From Homarus americanus (lineage: Eukaryota; Arthropoda; Malacostraca; Decapoda; Nephropidae): a stretch of 64,000 nucleotides of DNA. Below, piece by piece: positions 21,672 through 32,458 of this stretch. The DNA lies in the NCBI RefSeq assembly GCF_018991925.1, contig NW_024726235.1, forward strand, positions 2,972,259 to 3,036,258, written 5' to 3'. Each line of letters starts with the position of its first letter. The first letter of the stretch is position 1. Below the pieces are notes generated by a model. The model was not told where the DNA came from. It saw only the letters and a program-made list of their open reading frames with translations, and did no database searches. Both the position numbers and the translations under genes were made by a program.

Positions 21672-22976
21672 TGGTTTACAGGTAGAGTGCCAGGTTGTGT
21701 GGTTTACAGGTAGAGTGCCAGGTTGTGTGGTTTACAGGTAGAGTGCCAGGTTGTGTGGTTTACAGGTAGAGTGCCAGGTTGTGTGGTTTACAGGTAGTGT
21801 GCCAGGTTGTGTGGTTTACAGGTAGCCAGGTTGTCCAGGTTGTGCGGTTTACAGGTAGAGTGCCAGGTTGTGTGGTTTACAGGTAGAGTGCCAGGGTTGT
21901 GTGGTTTACAGGTAGAGTGCCAGGTTGTGTGGTTTACAGGTAGAGTGCCAGGTTGTGTGGTTTACAGGTAGAGTACAGGTAGAGTGCCAGGGTTGTGTGG
22001 GGTTTGTTGTGCAGAGTGCCAGGTTGTGTGGCTTACAGGTAGAGTGCCAGGTTGTGCGGCTTAAGGTAGAGTGCTGGTTGTGCGGCTTACAGGCAGAGTG
22101 CTGCTGTGTGGCTGGCAGGTAGAGTGTGCCAGGGTTGTGTGGTTTACAGGTAGGAGTGCCAGGCTTTGTGGGTTTACAGGTAGAGTGCCAGGTTGTGTGG
22201 GTTTGGCAGGCAGAGTGCCAGGTTGTGGTTCAGCAGGCAGAGTGTGCCAGGTTGTGCGGCTTACAGGCAGAGTGCCAGGCTGGTGTGGCTCATGGTAGAG
22301 TGCCAGGTTGTGTGGCTTACAGCAGAGTGCCAGTGGGTTGTGTGTGGTTTACAGGTAGAGTGCCAGGTTGTGTGGTTTACAGGTAGAGTGCCAGGTTGTG
22401 TGTGGAAGCCAGGTAGAGTGCCAGGTTGTGTGGTTTACAGGTGGACAGGTCAGTGGTTTTACAGGTAGAGTGCCAGGTTGTGTGGTTTACAGGTAGAGTG
22501 CCAGGTTGTGTGGTTTACAGGTAGAGTGCCAGGTTGTGCGGTTTACAGGTAGAGTGCCAGGTTGTGTGGTTTACAGGTAGAGTGCCAGGTTGTGTGGTTT
22601 ACAGGTAGAGTGCCAGGTTGTGTGGTTTACAGGTAGAGTGCCAGGTTGTGTGGTTTACAGGTAGAGTGCCAGGTTGTGTGGTTTACAGGTAGAGTGCCAG
22701 GTTGTGTGGTTTACAGGTAGAGTGCCAGGTTGTGTGGCTTACAGGGAGTGCCAGGTTGTGTGGTTTATAGAAAGTGCCAGGTTGTGTGGTTTAGCAGGTA
22801 GAGTGCCAGGTTGTGTGGTTTACAGGTAGAGTGCCAGGTTGTGGTTTACAGGTAGAGTGCCAGGTTGTGTGGTTTACAGGTAGAGTGCCAGGTTGTGTGG
22901 TTTACAGGTAGAGTGCCAGGTTGTGTGGTTTACAGGTAGAGTGCCAGGTTGTGTGGTTTACAGGTAGAGTGCCAGG
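21672..22976. repeat. 28-bp minisatellite, 1.3 kb, largest array in the window
   Basis: About 46 copies of GTGTGGTTTACAGGTAGAGT plus GCCAGGTT. Copies at 21672-21960 and about 22455-22976 are near identical. The middle (about 21960-22440) is full of substitutions (TTTACAGG to CTTACAGG) and short indels. Each unit includes ACAGGTAGAGT, which resembles a splice donor. A short (GT)n seeds the left end. Confidence 0.96.
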
Positions 22977-23077
22977 TACATATTTAGGTTGATTACTTTG
23001 GGTTAAGTCCGCAGATTTTATCCCTTCGAGGTGTAGTACCCAGCTAGTGTGTGGCAGTGGAAGGCCAAGTTGGCACT

Positions 23078-23078
<1 letters not shown>

Positions 23079-23112
<34 letters not shown>
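23079..23112. repeat. (GT)n microsatellite
   Basis: About 17 perfect GT units. Confidence 0.96.
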
Positions 23113-23114
<2 letters not shown>

Positions 23115-23313
23115 GGAGCACCTGTACACAGCCCGGCCCTAAACTAATTAATCCCCGCCCTCCGACTAGCATATATATCACCTCATTCACCTGGTTATCG
23201 CATAATTGAATTAGTACCTTTGAAGAGATTTAATCAATTGTTAACTATTAAATGTTGCTTAACGCTCAGGTGATTATCCTCCTCCGACTAGAGTATTGCC
23301 CACTGTGGGGCAT

Positions 23314-23315
<2 letters not shown>

Positions 23316-23344
<29 letters not shown>

Positions 23345-23348
23345 AGAG
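23316..23348. repeat. (ACAG)n microsatellite
   Basis: About eight ACAG units. Confidence 0.95.
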
Positions 23349-23401
23349 AATAACCTTTTTAGATAAATAGGGATTATTATGTCAGGTTTTTTATGAAAGC
23401 T

Positions 23402-23700
23402 ATTTATTAATTAATCTCAATGTCATTATGGAAGTTCTCGGTAAATTACAGTGTCATAAAGGTAATTGCTTCTCAGTTAACCACAGTGCCATTAAGTCTC
23501 TATTTTGTTAAGTAGTTATATTGCCCTAAGTGAAATGGGTAATTAATTAACCACAGTGCCATTATGAAAATTATTAATTAGCCACATTGCCACCGGTGCC
23601 ACCAAGTATATTGTTTGTAATTCTAACCACTATGTCAGATGGAAAATGTTCATTCATTATCTTCATTACACATTGATGGCAACTGAGTCATTAACTTGGC
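23402..23700. repeat. highly degenerate ~35-bp minisatellite
   Basis: The phrase TTAACCACAGTGCCATTA recurs in decayed form at about 23408, 23437, 23476, 23514, 23549 and 23579 (for example TAAATTACAGTGTCATAA and TTAGCCACATTGCCACC). This is an ancient array now close to unrecognisable. Confidence 0.55.
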
Positions 23701-23723
23701 CATATGACTTCATAAAACTCAAT

Positions 23724-23811
23724 TAACCTAACCTAGCTTAACCTAACCTAACCTAACCTAACCTAACCTAACCTAACCTAACCTAGCCTAGCTTAACCTA
23801 ACCTAACCTTT
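23724..23811 (-). repeat. CCTAA telomere-like block
   Basis: About 16 AACCT units with AGCTT and AGCCT variants toward both ends. Confidence 0.92.
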
Positions 23812-23860
23812 GGCGTAATGAAAAGTGTTATTCATACTAACATTACAATATTTCACCTGG

Positions 23861-24325
23861 ACAACATCACACAGACTGGACAACATCACACAGACTGGAC
23901 AACATCACACAGACTGGACAACATCACACAGACTGAACAACATCACACAGACTGAACAACATCACACAGACTGGACAACATCACACAGACTGGACAACAT
24001 CACACAGACTGGACAACATCACACAGACTGGACAACATCACACAGACTGGACAACATCACACAGACTGGACAACATCACACAGACTGGACAACATCACAC
24101 AGACTGGACAACATCACACAGACTGACAACATCACACAGACTGGACAACATCACACAGACTGACAACATCACACAGACTGGACAACATCACACAGACTGG
24201 ACAACATCACACAGACTGGACAACATCACACAGACTGGACAACATCACACAGACTGGACAACATCACACAGACTGGACAACATCACACAGACTGGACAAC
24301 ATCTCACAGACTGGACAACATCACT
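23861..24325. repeat. 19-bp minisatellite
   Basis: About 24 copies of ACATCACACAGACTGGACA, with two units missing one G and two carrying GAACA. Very homogeneous, so recently expanded. Confidence 0.96.
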
Positions 24326-24660
24326 TCATGGTAACTGTTTGAATAGTAGTTACATTAATATTCTATCAACAGTCTAAAGCCTTGTTACAGTTACATCACA
24401 GACTGTCTAGTAACTGTGGGTACAAATATTACATCATATACTGTTAAAAATATTAGTCACAATATTAATTCAAACTGTCTAAAAAAGAGCTAAGTTATAT
24501 TACTAACTGTATATGATTTAACTGAAGTTTTATTACAGACTGTTTAAATGTTAGAATAATTATTGTACATCATAAACTGTCAAAAACCAGTCAGCCACAT
24601 TATAGACTGTCAGAGAATTAATCACGGCTCCATTAAAAACTGACCCTTGACAACCTAAAC
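24326..24660. repeat. degenerate relative of the preceding 19-bp array
   Basis: Phrases such as ACATCACAGACTGTCTA, ATTACAGACTGTTTAAAT, ACATCATAAACTGTCAAA and ATTATAGACTGTCAGA recur every 40-60 bp. The motif ACATCACAGACTG matches the clean array next door, so the clean array probably arose from this older one. Confidence 0.55.
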
Positions 24661-24666
24661 AATTTG

Positions 24667-24667
<1 letters not shown>

Positions 24668-24699
<32 letters not shown>
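24668..24699. repeat. (CA)n microsatellite
   Basis: About 16 perfect CA units. Confidence 0.96.
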
Positions 24700-24826
24700 C
24701 TTCACTAACGGTAATGGAGCCGCTCATCAAAAGGGCCATAATGACTTAATTGGAATATTCCTGTTTATAGGTACGAGTTGAAAGGCCATGTTGGAATTAA
24801 TTTATTGATTGGGAACAGTGACGTCA

Positions 24827-25090
24827 GTATGGGTTATGTAGTGGGTAAAGTATGGGTTATGTAGTGGGGGAAGTATGGGTTATGTAGTGGGGAAAGTATG
24901 GGTTATTAGGGAACTTATGTGATATTGGGGAAAAATTATTAATATAGCAAAGTATTATTATTTGCCAGGGAAAGTATTATTATTTACGGAAAGTATTATA
25001 AATTAGCACGAAAAACACTATTTATTATCAGAGAAATTATTATATATTTTCAGGGAAAGTATGTATTAAATTTACATGGGAAAGTATGAA
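24827..25090. repeat. 23-bp minisatellite grading into decayed copies
   Basis: Four clean copies of GTATGGGTTATGTAGTGGGG plus AAA are followed by GGGAAAGTATTATTATTT-type copies that diverge steadily to 25090. An isolated TGACGTCA lies at 24829-24836 just inside the left edge. Confidence 0.75.
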
Positions 25091-25205
25091 CTATGACGTT
25101 CTAACAGATATATCGACGATGACGTCATAAAAGATAAGCAATGACGTCATAAAAGATAAGGAATGACGTCACAGCAGGTGTTACCGAGAATGACGTCACG
25201 GGGGC
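25091..25205. repeat. 22-bp array carrying four perfect CRE octamers
   Basis: Units of ATGACGTCATAAAAGATAAG plus two bases place TGACGTCA at 25120, 25142, 25164 and 25191 (spacings 22, 22, 27). A decayed TGACGTTC lies at 25094. TGACGTCA is the palindromic binding site of CREB/ATF bZIP factors. The 22-bp period keeps sites on nearly the same face of the helix. Confidence 0.85.
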
Positions 25206-25312
25206 AGACACCTGTATTGGTTTCCTCGCCGTGGAAATTAAAAACTCAGGTATATTTGTTTATGTATTTCACCGCATGCGGGATCATCTGGGATTGTGGG
25301 ATTTTTTGCGGC

Positions 25313-25605
25313 AGGGGTGAGGGGATGAGCCGAGGGGAAGTGAGGGGTGTAGGTGAGTGGAGGTGAGGTGTGGAGAACCGGTTAGACGCAGGTGAGAGGA
25401 TGAGCAGGGGAATAGGTGAGGCAACGACCTGAGGGGAAGTGGGGAGCGTAGTTGAGGGGACGACCTGAGGTGATGGTGAGGGGAAGGTGGTGATGGTGAG
25501 GGGGAAGTGGTGATGGTGAGGGGGAGGTGGTGGTGAGGGGAAGGTCGTGGTGAGGGGAGATGGTGATGGTGAGGGGAGGTGGTGATGGTAAGGGGAGATG
25601 GTGGC
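25313..25605. repeat. ~20-bp G-rich minisatellite
   Basis: Copies of AGGTGGTGATGGTGAGGGGA, irregular at the left (GTGAGGGG words) and cleaner at 25470-25605. The His/Pro-rich frames on the minus strand are artefacts. Confidence 0.88.
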
Positions 25606-25669
25606 ACTGTCTGGAGGTCACACAATGTCTGGCAAGAGACAGTAACACTCTGGCACCTCTAGTTGTGTC

Positions 25670-25925
25670 ATTCCTTCTCCTCCTTCTCCCCCTTCTTCTT
25701 CTCCTCCTTCACCTCTTCATCCTGCTTCTATTCCTCTACATCCTGCCATGTCTCCTCTTCCTCTTCTCTCTTCCTTCTGGCTATTTTCCTCCTCTTCCTT
25801 CCTCTTCCTTCCTCATGACCTCTCTCGTCTTCCTCCATCATTCTCCTTACTTCTGTTCCTCCCTCTCCCATCTGTCTCCCTCCTTTCTCTTCATTTGTTT
25901 CCTCTTTCTTCCTTCCCCACTTGTG
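25670..25925 (+). repeat. polypyrimidine tract
   Basis: C/T-rich with CTTCCTCCT words and no fixed period. The Leu/Phe/Pro/Ser open frames are low-complexity. Confidence 0.8.
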
Positions 25926-26278
25926 AAATACTTCTATCCGTCAGGTCAGAAAGGGCTGCTGATGACACGTAAGGAATCTCTAGCCTTGAGGAGTTAAACC
26001 TATTATATATTTTTTTTCTAGTATTGACTAAGTAACTCGAAATCAATGTAAGTCAAATATACACGTTTTTCACTTCAATTAATGCTAGTTTATTCAATAG
26101 CAAGTATTATTAATGAATAACTGTTAACTTTATTCAGTGTAAAAAATAGCATGTCTTATTCAAACATCATAGGGTATTAATCAAAGGTAAATCGGATTAG
26201 TCTCTGTAACTTTAGATTCGATTAAAAAAAATGAACAAGAAGGAATTGGATATTAGGTTCAGGGAGAATGTTTATTGA

Positions 26279-26279
<1 letters not shown>
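25926..26279. other. unassigned AT-rich sequence
   Basis: Normal complexity; nothing supported. Confidence 0.5.

Positions 26280-26347
<68 letters not shown>
26280..26347. repeat. (CA)n microsatellite
   Basis: 34 perfect CA units. Confidence 0.97.
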
Positions 26348-26348
<1 letters not shown>

Positions 26349-26449
26349 CGATACTTCAGCTCAGAAGTTACTCGCCGTCTCTCACATTATTGCTTCGCCC
26401 ACCAGCGTCGTCACCCAATTTGATGGTTTAACTCCCTCACAAAGGCCCT

Positions 26450-26625
26450 TCTCCTCCTCCTCCTCCCTCAACTCACTCCCTCACCCTCTCTCCCTTCCTC
26501 TCACCCCTCCCTCCATCACCCTATCTCCCTCTCTCTTTCTTCTCTCTCTTCCTTCTCTCTCCCACCCCTTCCTTCTCTCTCCCTTCATCACCCCCTTTTT
26601 TCCCTTCCTCTCACCTCCCTACCCT
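26450..26625 (+). repeat. polypyrimidine tract
   Basis: C/T-rich with TCTCCC and CTTCC words. Confidence 0.8.
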
Positions 26626-26887
26626 ACCCTTAAATTTACCAACCCATTTCAGTTTACCACGTTAGGGTTCAATAGTCACTCAATATTACCTACTCAACCC
26701 TTTTGAACACTCGGAATGGAGGCTAATCCGCCTCAACTTACCTATTCAGCATCGTCTCCCTGGTGGCCGCCTCTCAGCATGTGATAGGAGGTTTTGCGCG
26801 ATAAGTTTTAGGCAAAGTTTCTGTGGCCTCGATATCTGAAGGTATTTTCATCTCCCGGTGTGTGGATTGTGAAAGCTGGAGAGTATT

Positions 26888-26889
<2 letters not shown>

Positions 26890-26945
<56 letters not shown>
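26890..26945. repeat. (GT)n microsatellite
   Basis: 28 perfect GT units. Confidence 0.97.
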
Positions 26946-26948
<3 letters not shown>

Positions 26949-27192
26949 CAACTCCTATACGCCTTGTTCCGCCCGATGATTTTTTCTTACATAATTTTGT
27001 AATTATGGACAAACGAATGTCAGTAGGGTGTCGTGTCCACTGTATCGTTGTTGACATCAGTTACTCCTGAATACTGATCCTGCCCCCCCATAGTCACCGT
27101 TATAATGAATGTTTGCTCTATATGTGTAGATTAAACAGCGTCTATATATACATCAATGTTCCTTTTATGCTAAATATGGCTGAAAAAATTGA

Positions 27193-27195
<3 letters not shown>

Positions 27196-27270
<75 letters not shown>
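27196..27270. repeat. (GT)n microsatellite
   Basis: About 37 perfect GT units. Confidence 0.97.
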
Positions 27271-27272
<2 letters not shown>

Positions 27273-27515
27273 GTCCGCGTGTGTAAATGTCTGTGCGTCA
27301 AGGGTTTCAGAAACAACTTTGCCTCTAATGAATCACAACAAAGTGTCAGTCTGGCCAGACATCACACAGGAATAATCGGAGGGAGGGAGACAGAGCTGGT
27401 GAACTCTACCTCATACCGGGGAAGCATTAAGTGACCCTGGGGAACAAGGCCCTGAATTGATCCCCTTGAACATTCAGGGAAATCTTGGCCCTGTCGCGTT
27501 TGAGGACATAAGTAG

Positions 27516-27575
27516 GTTTTGGGAGGGAGAGGTAGAGGGGAGTGGGAGTGGGAGAGGGGGGAGAGGGGAGGGTAG
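27516..27575 (+). repeat. polypurine tract
   Basis: GGGAGAGG and GGGAGTGGG words with very few pyrimidines. Confidence 0.75.
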
Positions 27576-27798
27576 GTAACATTGCATCAGCGCCGCCAGA
27601 CTCACTCCGCCTCCCAGCCATCAGCTCTCGGCCGGATACACCACTTGGTCCCCGAAACGACATACGTGAACCACTATGTCGCTCCCACCCTCTCTAGTGT
27701 AGTCTGGCTTATTTGCTGTGTTTCTAATAGATGTTACACCACAAAGTTGTTTTCATTTCTTGAATAATCTCACTGAATCTGGGGAGAGCAAAAGTGGC

Positions 27799-27800
<2 letters not shown>

Positions 27801-27869
<69 letters not shown>
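27801..27869. repeat. (GT)n microsatellite
   Basis: 34 perfect GT units. Confidence 0.97.
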
Positions 27870-27873
<4 letters not shown>

Positions 27874-28549
27874 CAGTATATTGCTTCATTACTATGGTAG
27901 GTTTCTTGTATGGTTTAAATAAGGTTTTTTTTTTAATGCTTCTTTTATTCTTATAGTTTACATCATGTCACCTCAACTCTCTTCATTCTCCTCCTCCTCC
28001 TCTTTAGCTACATCAGTCTTCATCTACTCTATACATCTCACCTGTACCTCAACCTTGACACTTTATTCTCACTCTCTCTCCATGTCTTCACCTTGACTAC
28101 CTCCCACCCCTTGTTATCCACACCTCCTTCTCCTTCTCGCCTCGTCCATTCTCCTCACACTGCCACCAGCTTGTATCTTTATCGCAGACAATGGTGTTAG
28201 TATTTGTCAACACGGTTATTGTGACGAACGTGATTGCCAGCTACCGAGTGCCTTTAGGTCGTGAGGCGGACTCTTATGGTATATTTAGCGGCTGTTTCTG
28301 TCAACTGTGGTTTTGAGGTGTGTTTCTCAGACGGCTTTCAAGGAAGGCGTTGAAAACACGTGTATGTGTGTGTGTGTTTGTGTGTGTTCTTGGTGGGGTA
28401 GTGGTAGTTAATGGTGGTAGTGGTGTTTAGTGTACTAGTGGGTATTAGGACACACTAGGTATTAGGAGCTAGGAAATGGCTAGCGATCGTAATTATTGGG
28501 AAGGAAATCTCACAAGAAGAGTGTTTCTTATTCTTTTAGGTGGAAAGGG
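27870..28549. other. unassigned sequence
   Basis: Pyrimidine-rich from 27975 to 28140, then complex sequence. Short GT and GGTAGTGGT words lie at 28365-28440. No supported gene. Confidence 0.5.

Positions 28550-28599
<50 letters not shown>
28550..28599. repeat. (AAT)n microsatellite
   Basis: 16 perfect AAT units. Confidence 0.97.
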
Positions 28600-28926
28600 C
28601 CAGGCAAAATCTGACACGTTACACCTGTACCAGTTTCACAGGCCTTGCTAAACTAATAAACTTACCTTTCAGAACTTTATTACCTCACCTGTACAGCAAA
28701 TCAGATCTGTCATCGATTAAACTTCTCATGATTCTGAGTATCCTCGATAATTCTTTTTTTTTAATCTGATAATTCTGTCAGGTATTAATGATAATTAATT
28801 TTTGCTTATATCTGTGCGTCAAGGTGTGGGCGAGTTCGTTCCTTAATGAGTTCGGGTTAATGAGATCAGTCATCAGGTTCTTCCCAGCGGACCAACTGTT
28901 AACGTGAACTGAGATCATGTGTACCT
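28600..28926. other. unassigned sequence
   Basis: AT-rich and of normal complexity; nothing supported. Confidence 0.5.
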
Positions 28927-29275
28927 TGCTGCTGCTGCTGGTTGTGAGGGAGGAGAGGGTAAGGGAGAGGAGGTGAGGGTCAGGGAGAGGTAGTGTGGGT
29001 AGGGGAGAGGTGGTGGTAGTGGTGAATTGAGGAGAGGATAAGGTTGGGGAAGATTAGGTGAGGGTAAGGGAAGAAAGGGTAGGGGCGGCGAGGCGAGGTT
29101 AGGGGAAGAGAGGTAAGGGTAGGGGAAGGAAGAGGAAGGAAATAAAGGTAGGGAAGAAAGAGGGGGAGCAGTAAGTGGAGGAGGAGGAGAAAGAGGGGGA
29201 GCAGTAAGGGGAGAAGGAGGATCAGGAGGAGGAAGAAGAGTGGGAAGGAGGAGGCGGGGGAGGGGCAGGTCCTGA
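28927..29275 (+). repeat. (GCT)n seed and long polypurine tract
   Basis: Four GCT units lead into about 330 bp of nearly pure purine with GGTGAGGG, GGGGAAG and GGAGGAGG words. Potential triplex-forming DNA. Confidence 0.85.
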
Positions 29276-29320
29276 TAACACACTCAGTCATTCTTGTCCT
29301 TCCTCCTGTCTTATATTCTC

Positions 29321-29400
29321 TATAGTGCTGCTGGTGCTGCTGCTGCTGCTGGTGGTGCTGGTGGTGGTAGTGGTAGTGCAGTTGTTGTTGGTGGTGGTGA
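29321..29400. repeat. (GCT/GGT)n trinucleotide array
   Basis: Imperfect GCT, GGT, AGT and GTT trinucleotides. Confidence 0.88.
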
Positions 29401-29445
29401 TAGGACTGTTGTTTTTGTCGCTGCTGTGATGTGCTGGGAGGTGAG

Positions 29446-29510
29446 TGAATGAATGAATGAATGAATTAGTATGTGATTGAGTGAGTTAGTGAGTGAGTGA
29501 ATGAGTGAGA
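29446..29510. repeat. (GAAT)n and (GAGT)n tetranucleotide array
   Basis: Four or five GAAT units followed by GAGT/TAGT units. Confidence 0.88.
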
Positions 29511-29718
29511 AAAACACACAAAGGTCGTCACACTACGTAAATCTTAATTAAAACCGTGAGAATCCTTTTGAGAACCCCGACAGAGTGACCACAATAGGTG
29601 ACAGCAAACTTTGGTCTCAGGATACAACAAACGAAGCAAATATATTATCATCATTCATTAGCTTCACTCTCCTCACTTTATTTAACTCTCGCTTCAACAC
29701 CAGCTTTCATGTACTATT

Positions 29719-29784
29719 CTACCCCGAGTGGCCATTTGTCCAACCGCGAGTGGCCATTTGTTCTACCCCGAGTGGCCATTTTTA
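29719..29784. repeat. 22-bp triplication
   Basis: CCGAGTGGCCATTTGTYC occurs three times in tandem; the second copy has GCGAG. Confidence 0.88.
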
Positions 29785-29926
29785 CCGTGTTATCTCCGGC
29801 ATGAACAGAGATCAGAATAAATCTCCCGAGGTGACTCAACGTTCACTCAAAACAACTGAAATCAACAGAAGAGTGAGTGTTTATATGAGAGTCTGTGTGC
29901 TGTAGGGTTATAGAAATGGTAATGAC

Positions 29927-30052
29927 AATGTTGTTGGTTGTGGTGGTTGGTTGTGGTGGTTGGTTGAATGTTGTGGGTGACTGTGGTGATTGGTTGTGGT
30001 GGATGGTTGGGTGTTGTGGTTGTTGTGGGTGACCGTGGTGGTTGGTTGTGGC
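29927..30052. repeat. GGTTGTGGT minisatellite
   Basis: Irregular copies of TTGGTTGTGGTGG and TTGTGGGTGACYGTGGTG. A 35-40-bp higher order is suggested by the repeated GGGTGAC phrase at 29969 and 30026. Confidence 0.8.
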
Positions 30053-30153
30053 GTCATGACAGGGTGAATAAGTTATGATAGTCTTTACGTGTTATATTAA
30101 GAGGGCCAGTCTTAGGTGTCAACAAGTTTGCATGTTGCTCGTCCACATTTCAT

Positions 30154-30156
<3 letters not shown>

Positions 30157-30219
<63 letters not shown>
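30157..30219. repeat. (CT)n microsatellite
   Basis: About 31 perfect CT units. Confidence 0.97.
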
Positions 30220-30221
<2 letters not shown>

Positions 30222-30328
30222 GTAAAAAAAAAGCTCCTACCCAAAAGCTTCTCAGTTCTTCTTACTAGTGAGGGGTCTTCGTCTCATCTCATCCACCTAA
30301 TTAATGAGCTTGTGGTCGAAATTCTTAG

Positions 30329-30835
30329 ATTCCCTCCCTCCCTCCCTCCCTCCCTCCCTCCCTCCCTTCACCCCTCCTTCTCCCTCTCTCTCCTCCTTCC
30401 CTTTCCTCTCTCCTTTCACCTTCCTCCCTCTCTTCATTATTTTCTCCCTCTTTTTCCCCCTCCCTACTTTCCTTCTTCCGTCCACATTTTTCTCACCACT
30501 CAATATCTTCTCCCTTCCCTTCCCCAATTCTCTCCTTCTTTCTCCACTCTTGTTCCTCTTTCTCATTTCATATTCTCTTCATCTTTCTTCCCCCTCCTCC
30601 TCCTCCTCCTCCTCCTCCTCCTCCTCCTCTCCCCCATCATCATTCTTTTGAAACCAATTTCCATCTTGATTTCTGTCTTCCAATTCAATTTTTCCCCCAC
30701 TTCCTTCTCCCATATTTACTCTAATGAATGTATCGCTTTCTCCCTTTTCCTCTCTCTCCCTCACGTTCTCTCCCAAGCTCTCCCCCACGTTCTCTCCCAA
30801 TCTCTCCCCCACGTTCTCTCCCAATCTCTCCCTCT
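30329..30835 (+). repeat. polypyrimidine region with (CCCT)n, (CCT)n and a 24-bp array
   Basis: (CCCT)n at 30332-30368 is followed by irregular C/T and (CCT)n at 30593-30629. Three copies of CACGTTCTCTCCCAATCTCT-type units lie at 30762-30832. The 264-codon plus-strand frame across the region is low-complexity Ser/Leu/Pro. Confidence 0.88.
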
Positions 30836-31007
30836 ACCCGGGGTGTGTACGGTCACGTCTTTGACTTGAAGTACCAGCCATTATGGGTTACGTGGTGGGA
30901 GGGAGGGGGCGTGAATAACCCACTCTTGTAGCAGCGTCTTCTAGTACCCACAGCTATGCACCCACACACACACACCCCACGCCTAACCACCCGCACATCC
31001 ACCCACA

Positions 31008-31008
<1 letters not shown>

Positions 31009-31080
<72 letters not shown>
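31009..31080. repeat. (CT)n microsatellite
   Basis: About 35 perfect CT units. Confidence 0.97.
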
Positions 31081-31082
<2 letters not shown>

Positions 31083-31177
31083 GTCATACACCTCTCATAC
31101 CTCACCTTCCTCACCTACTTTCCATCTCCACGACCTCTGCAATTCCCTCTGACCCTCCACATACCTTTGGACAGCGA

Positions 31178-31350
31178 GAGGAGGAGGAGGAGGAGGCGGC
31201 TAAAGGCTAGGAGGAGCCTGAGGAGCCAGGGAGTTAAGAGGAGAAGGAAGATGGAAGCTAGAAGGAGAAGAAGGAAGAGGCTGGGATCTAGTAGGAAGAA
31301 GGAGGAGCATGTTATGACCTAGTAGGAGGAGGAGGAGGAGGCAGGGAACT
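31178..31350 (+). repeat. GGAGGA purine-rich minisatellite
   Basis: Copies of AGGAGGAGGAG alternate with CTAGNAGGAAGA-like phrases at 35-50-bp spacing. Confidence 0.65.
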
Positions 31351-31586
31351 AGGAGGATTGTATCCCCCTGAACCTCTACCGTACACAGCCACCATTTAGA
31401 CACATTCTCAGGAGTCAGGGCAGCGTGTTTCATCCCGGCTCTCGGTATGCTGGTGTATGCCTCTATGGTTGTCATAATGAAAGACCCGACCAGTCACGGT
31501 ATAGTGTGGTGTGTGGGGATCCCTTGTAGACGAGTGAGAATGTTGCTGTACTGTTCATCATCTGTCTACCCTGTCATCTGTAGGTA

Positions 31587-31589
<3 letters not shown>

Positions 31590-31642
<53 letters not shown>
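31590..31642. repeat. (GA)n microsatellite
   Basis: 26 perfect GA units. Confidence 0.97.
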
Positions 31643-31644
<2 letters not shown>

Positions 31645-31750
31645 TACCTGACAATACTCTGATTATATGAACAAATATTATGAAAGGTTCGTTATGCACA
31701 TGTCGTAATTAACTAGTTTATTGATGCAATTTATTATTATGGCAGTAGAA

Positions 31751-31862
31751 TGAATGAGTTGTATTATAGATGAGTTGCATTATAGACGAGTTGTATTATG
31801 AGTTGTATTATAAGTGAGCCTGTATTGTGAATAACCTGTATTATGTATGATCTGTATATCAG
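31751..31862. repeat. ~17-bp minisatellite
   Basis: Six to seven copies of GAGTTGTATTATAGAT; later units change to GCCTGTATTGTGAATA and ACCTGTATTATGTATG. Confidence 0.8.
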
Positions 31863-31896
31863 TGTATTTAATAGCTTTAAGATAGGTAATTTATGA

Positions 31897-31955
31897 GTAA
31901 GAATCGAACTGGGGATTCACATGATACACGAGAGTCCATTCCCATCTGCCTAAGG
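31897..31955 (-). mobile_element. tRNA-derived (SINE-like) remnant 3
   Basis: Read on the minus strand, the segment contains CCAGTTCGATTC (a B-box match). GGACTCTCGTGTATCATG lies upstream in the place of an anticodon arm. A-box identity is weak. No cloverleaf closes, so a decayed SINE head is likelier than a gene. Confidence 0.4.
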
Positions 31956-32174
31956 GGACATTAACCTCCTCCAAGATGTGTCCAAGGTGAGGGTCGGTAT
32001 TCATAGAGCTACATGACGCACCTGTATGTTAACTCAGGTAATATCAGGTAATATCTTCAACGTGCTTTAGATGTAGGTACAGTGAATAATGATGATTTAA
32101 ACGCTAAGCTGAACACACAATGCAATATCCAGTGTGTTTGTGTGTGTATGGTAGTGTAGTTCACGTGAAGGTTG

Positions 32175-32180
<6 letters not shown>

Positions 32181-32209
<29 letters not shown>
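32181..32209. repeat. (CA)n microsatellite
   Basis: About 14 CA units. Confidence 0.96.
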
Positions 32210-32210
<1 letters not shown>

Positions 32211-32348
32211 CAGTACAGTCATTGTGTGTCCAGGTGAGGGCTTTATACACTGTAGCTGTATAGGTGTATTGTGTGGTAGAAATTGATGGTGTTGGAAGGA
32301 TTTTTTTGGGAGGGTGTGTGTGTTGTTTGGAGAGGCCTACTAGCGAGG

Positions 32349-32352
<4 letters not shown>

Positions 32353-32401
<49 letters not shown>
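32353..32401. repeat. (GT)n microsatellite
   Basis: About 24 perfect GT units. Confidence 0.97.
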
Positions 32402-32402
<1 letters not shown>

Positions 32403-32458
32403 CCTTGGAGTGTTATGGTATTATGCCTACTTCATGTTACCTATTATACTAATGTGGT

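Noticed and set aside
21672..22976. CRISPR-like array (28-bp regular repeat)
   Set aside because: Repeats are directly adjacent with no unique spacers and no cas genes, and the window is eukaryotic.
30075..30869. 264-codon plus-strand Ser/Leu/Pro frame, superficially membrane-like
   Set aside because: Pure C/T low-complexity DNA; hydrophobic residues follow from CTC/TTC codons.
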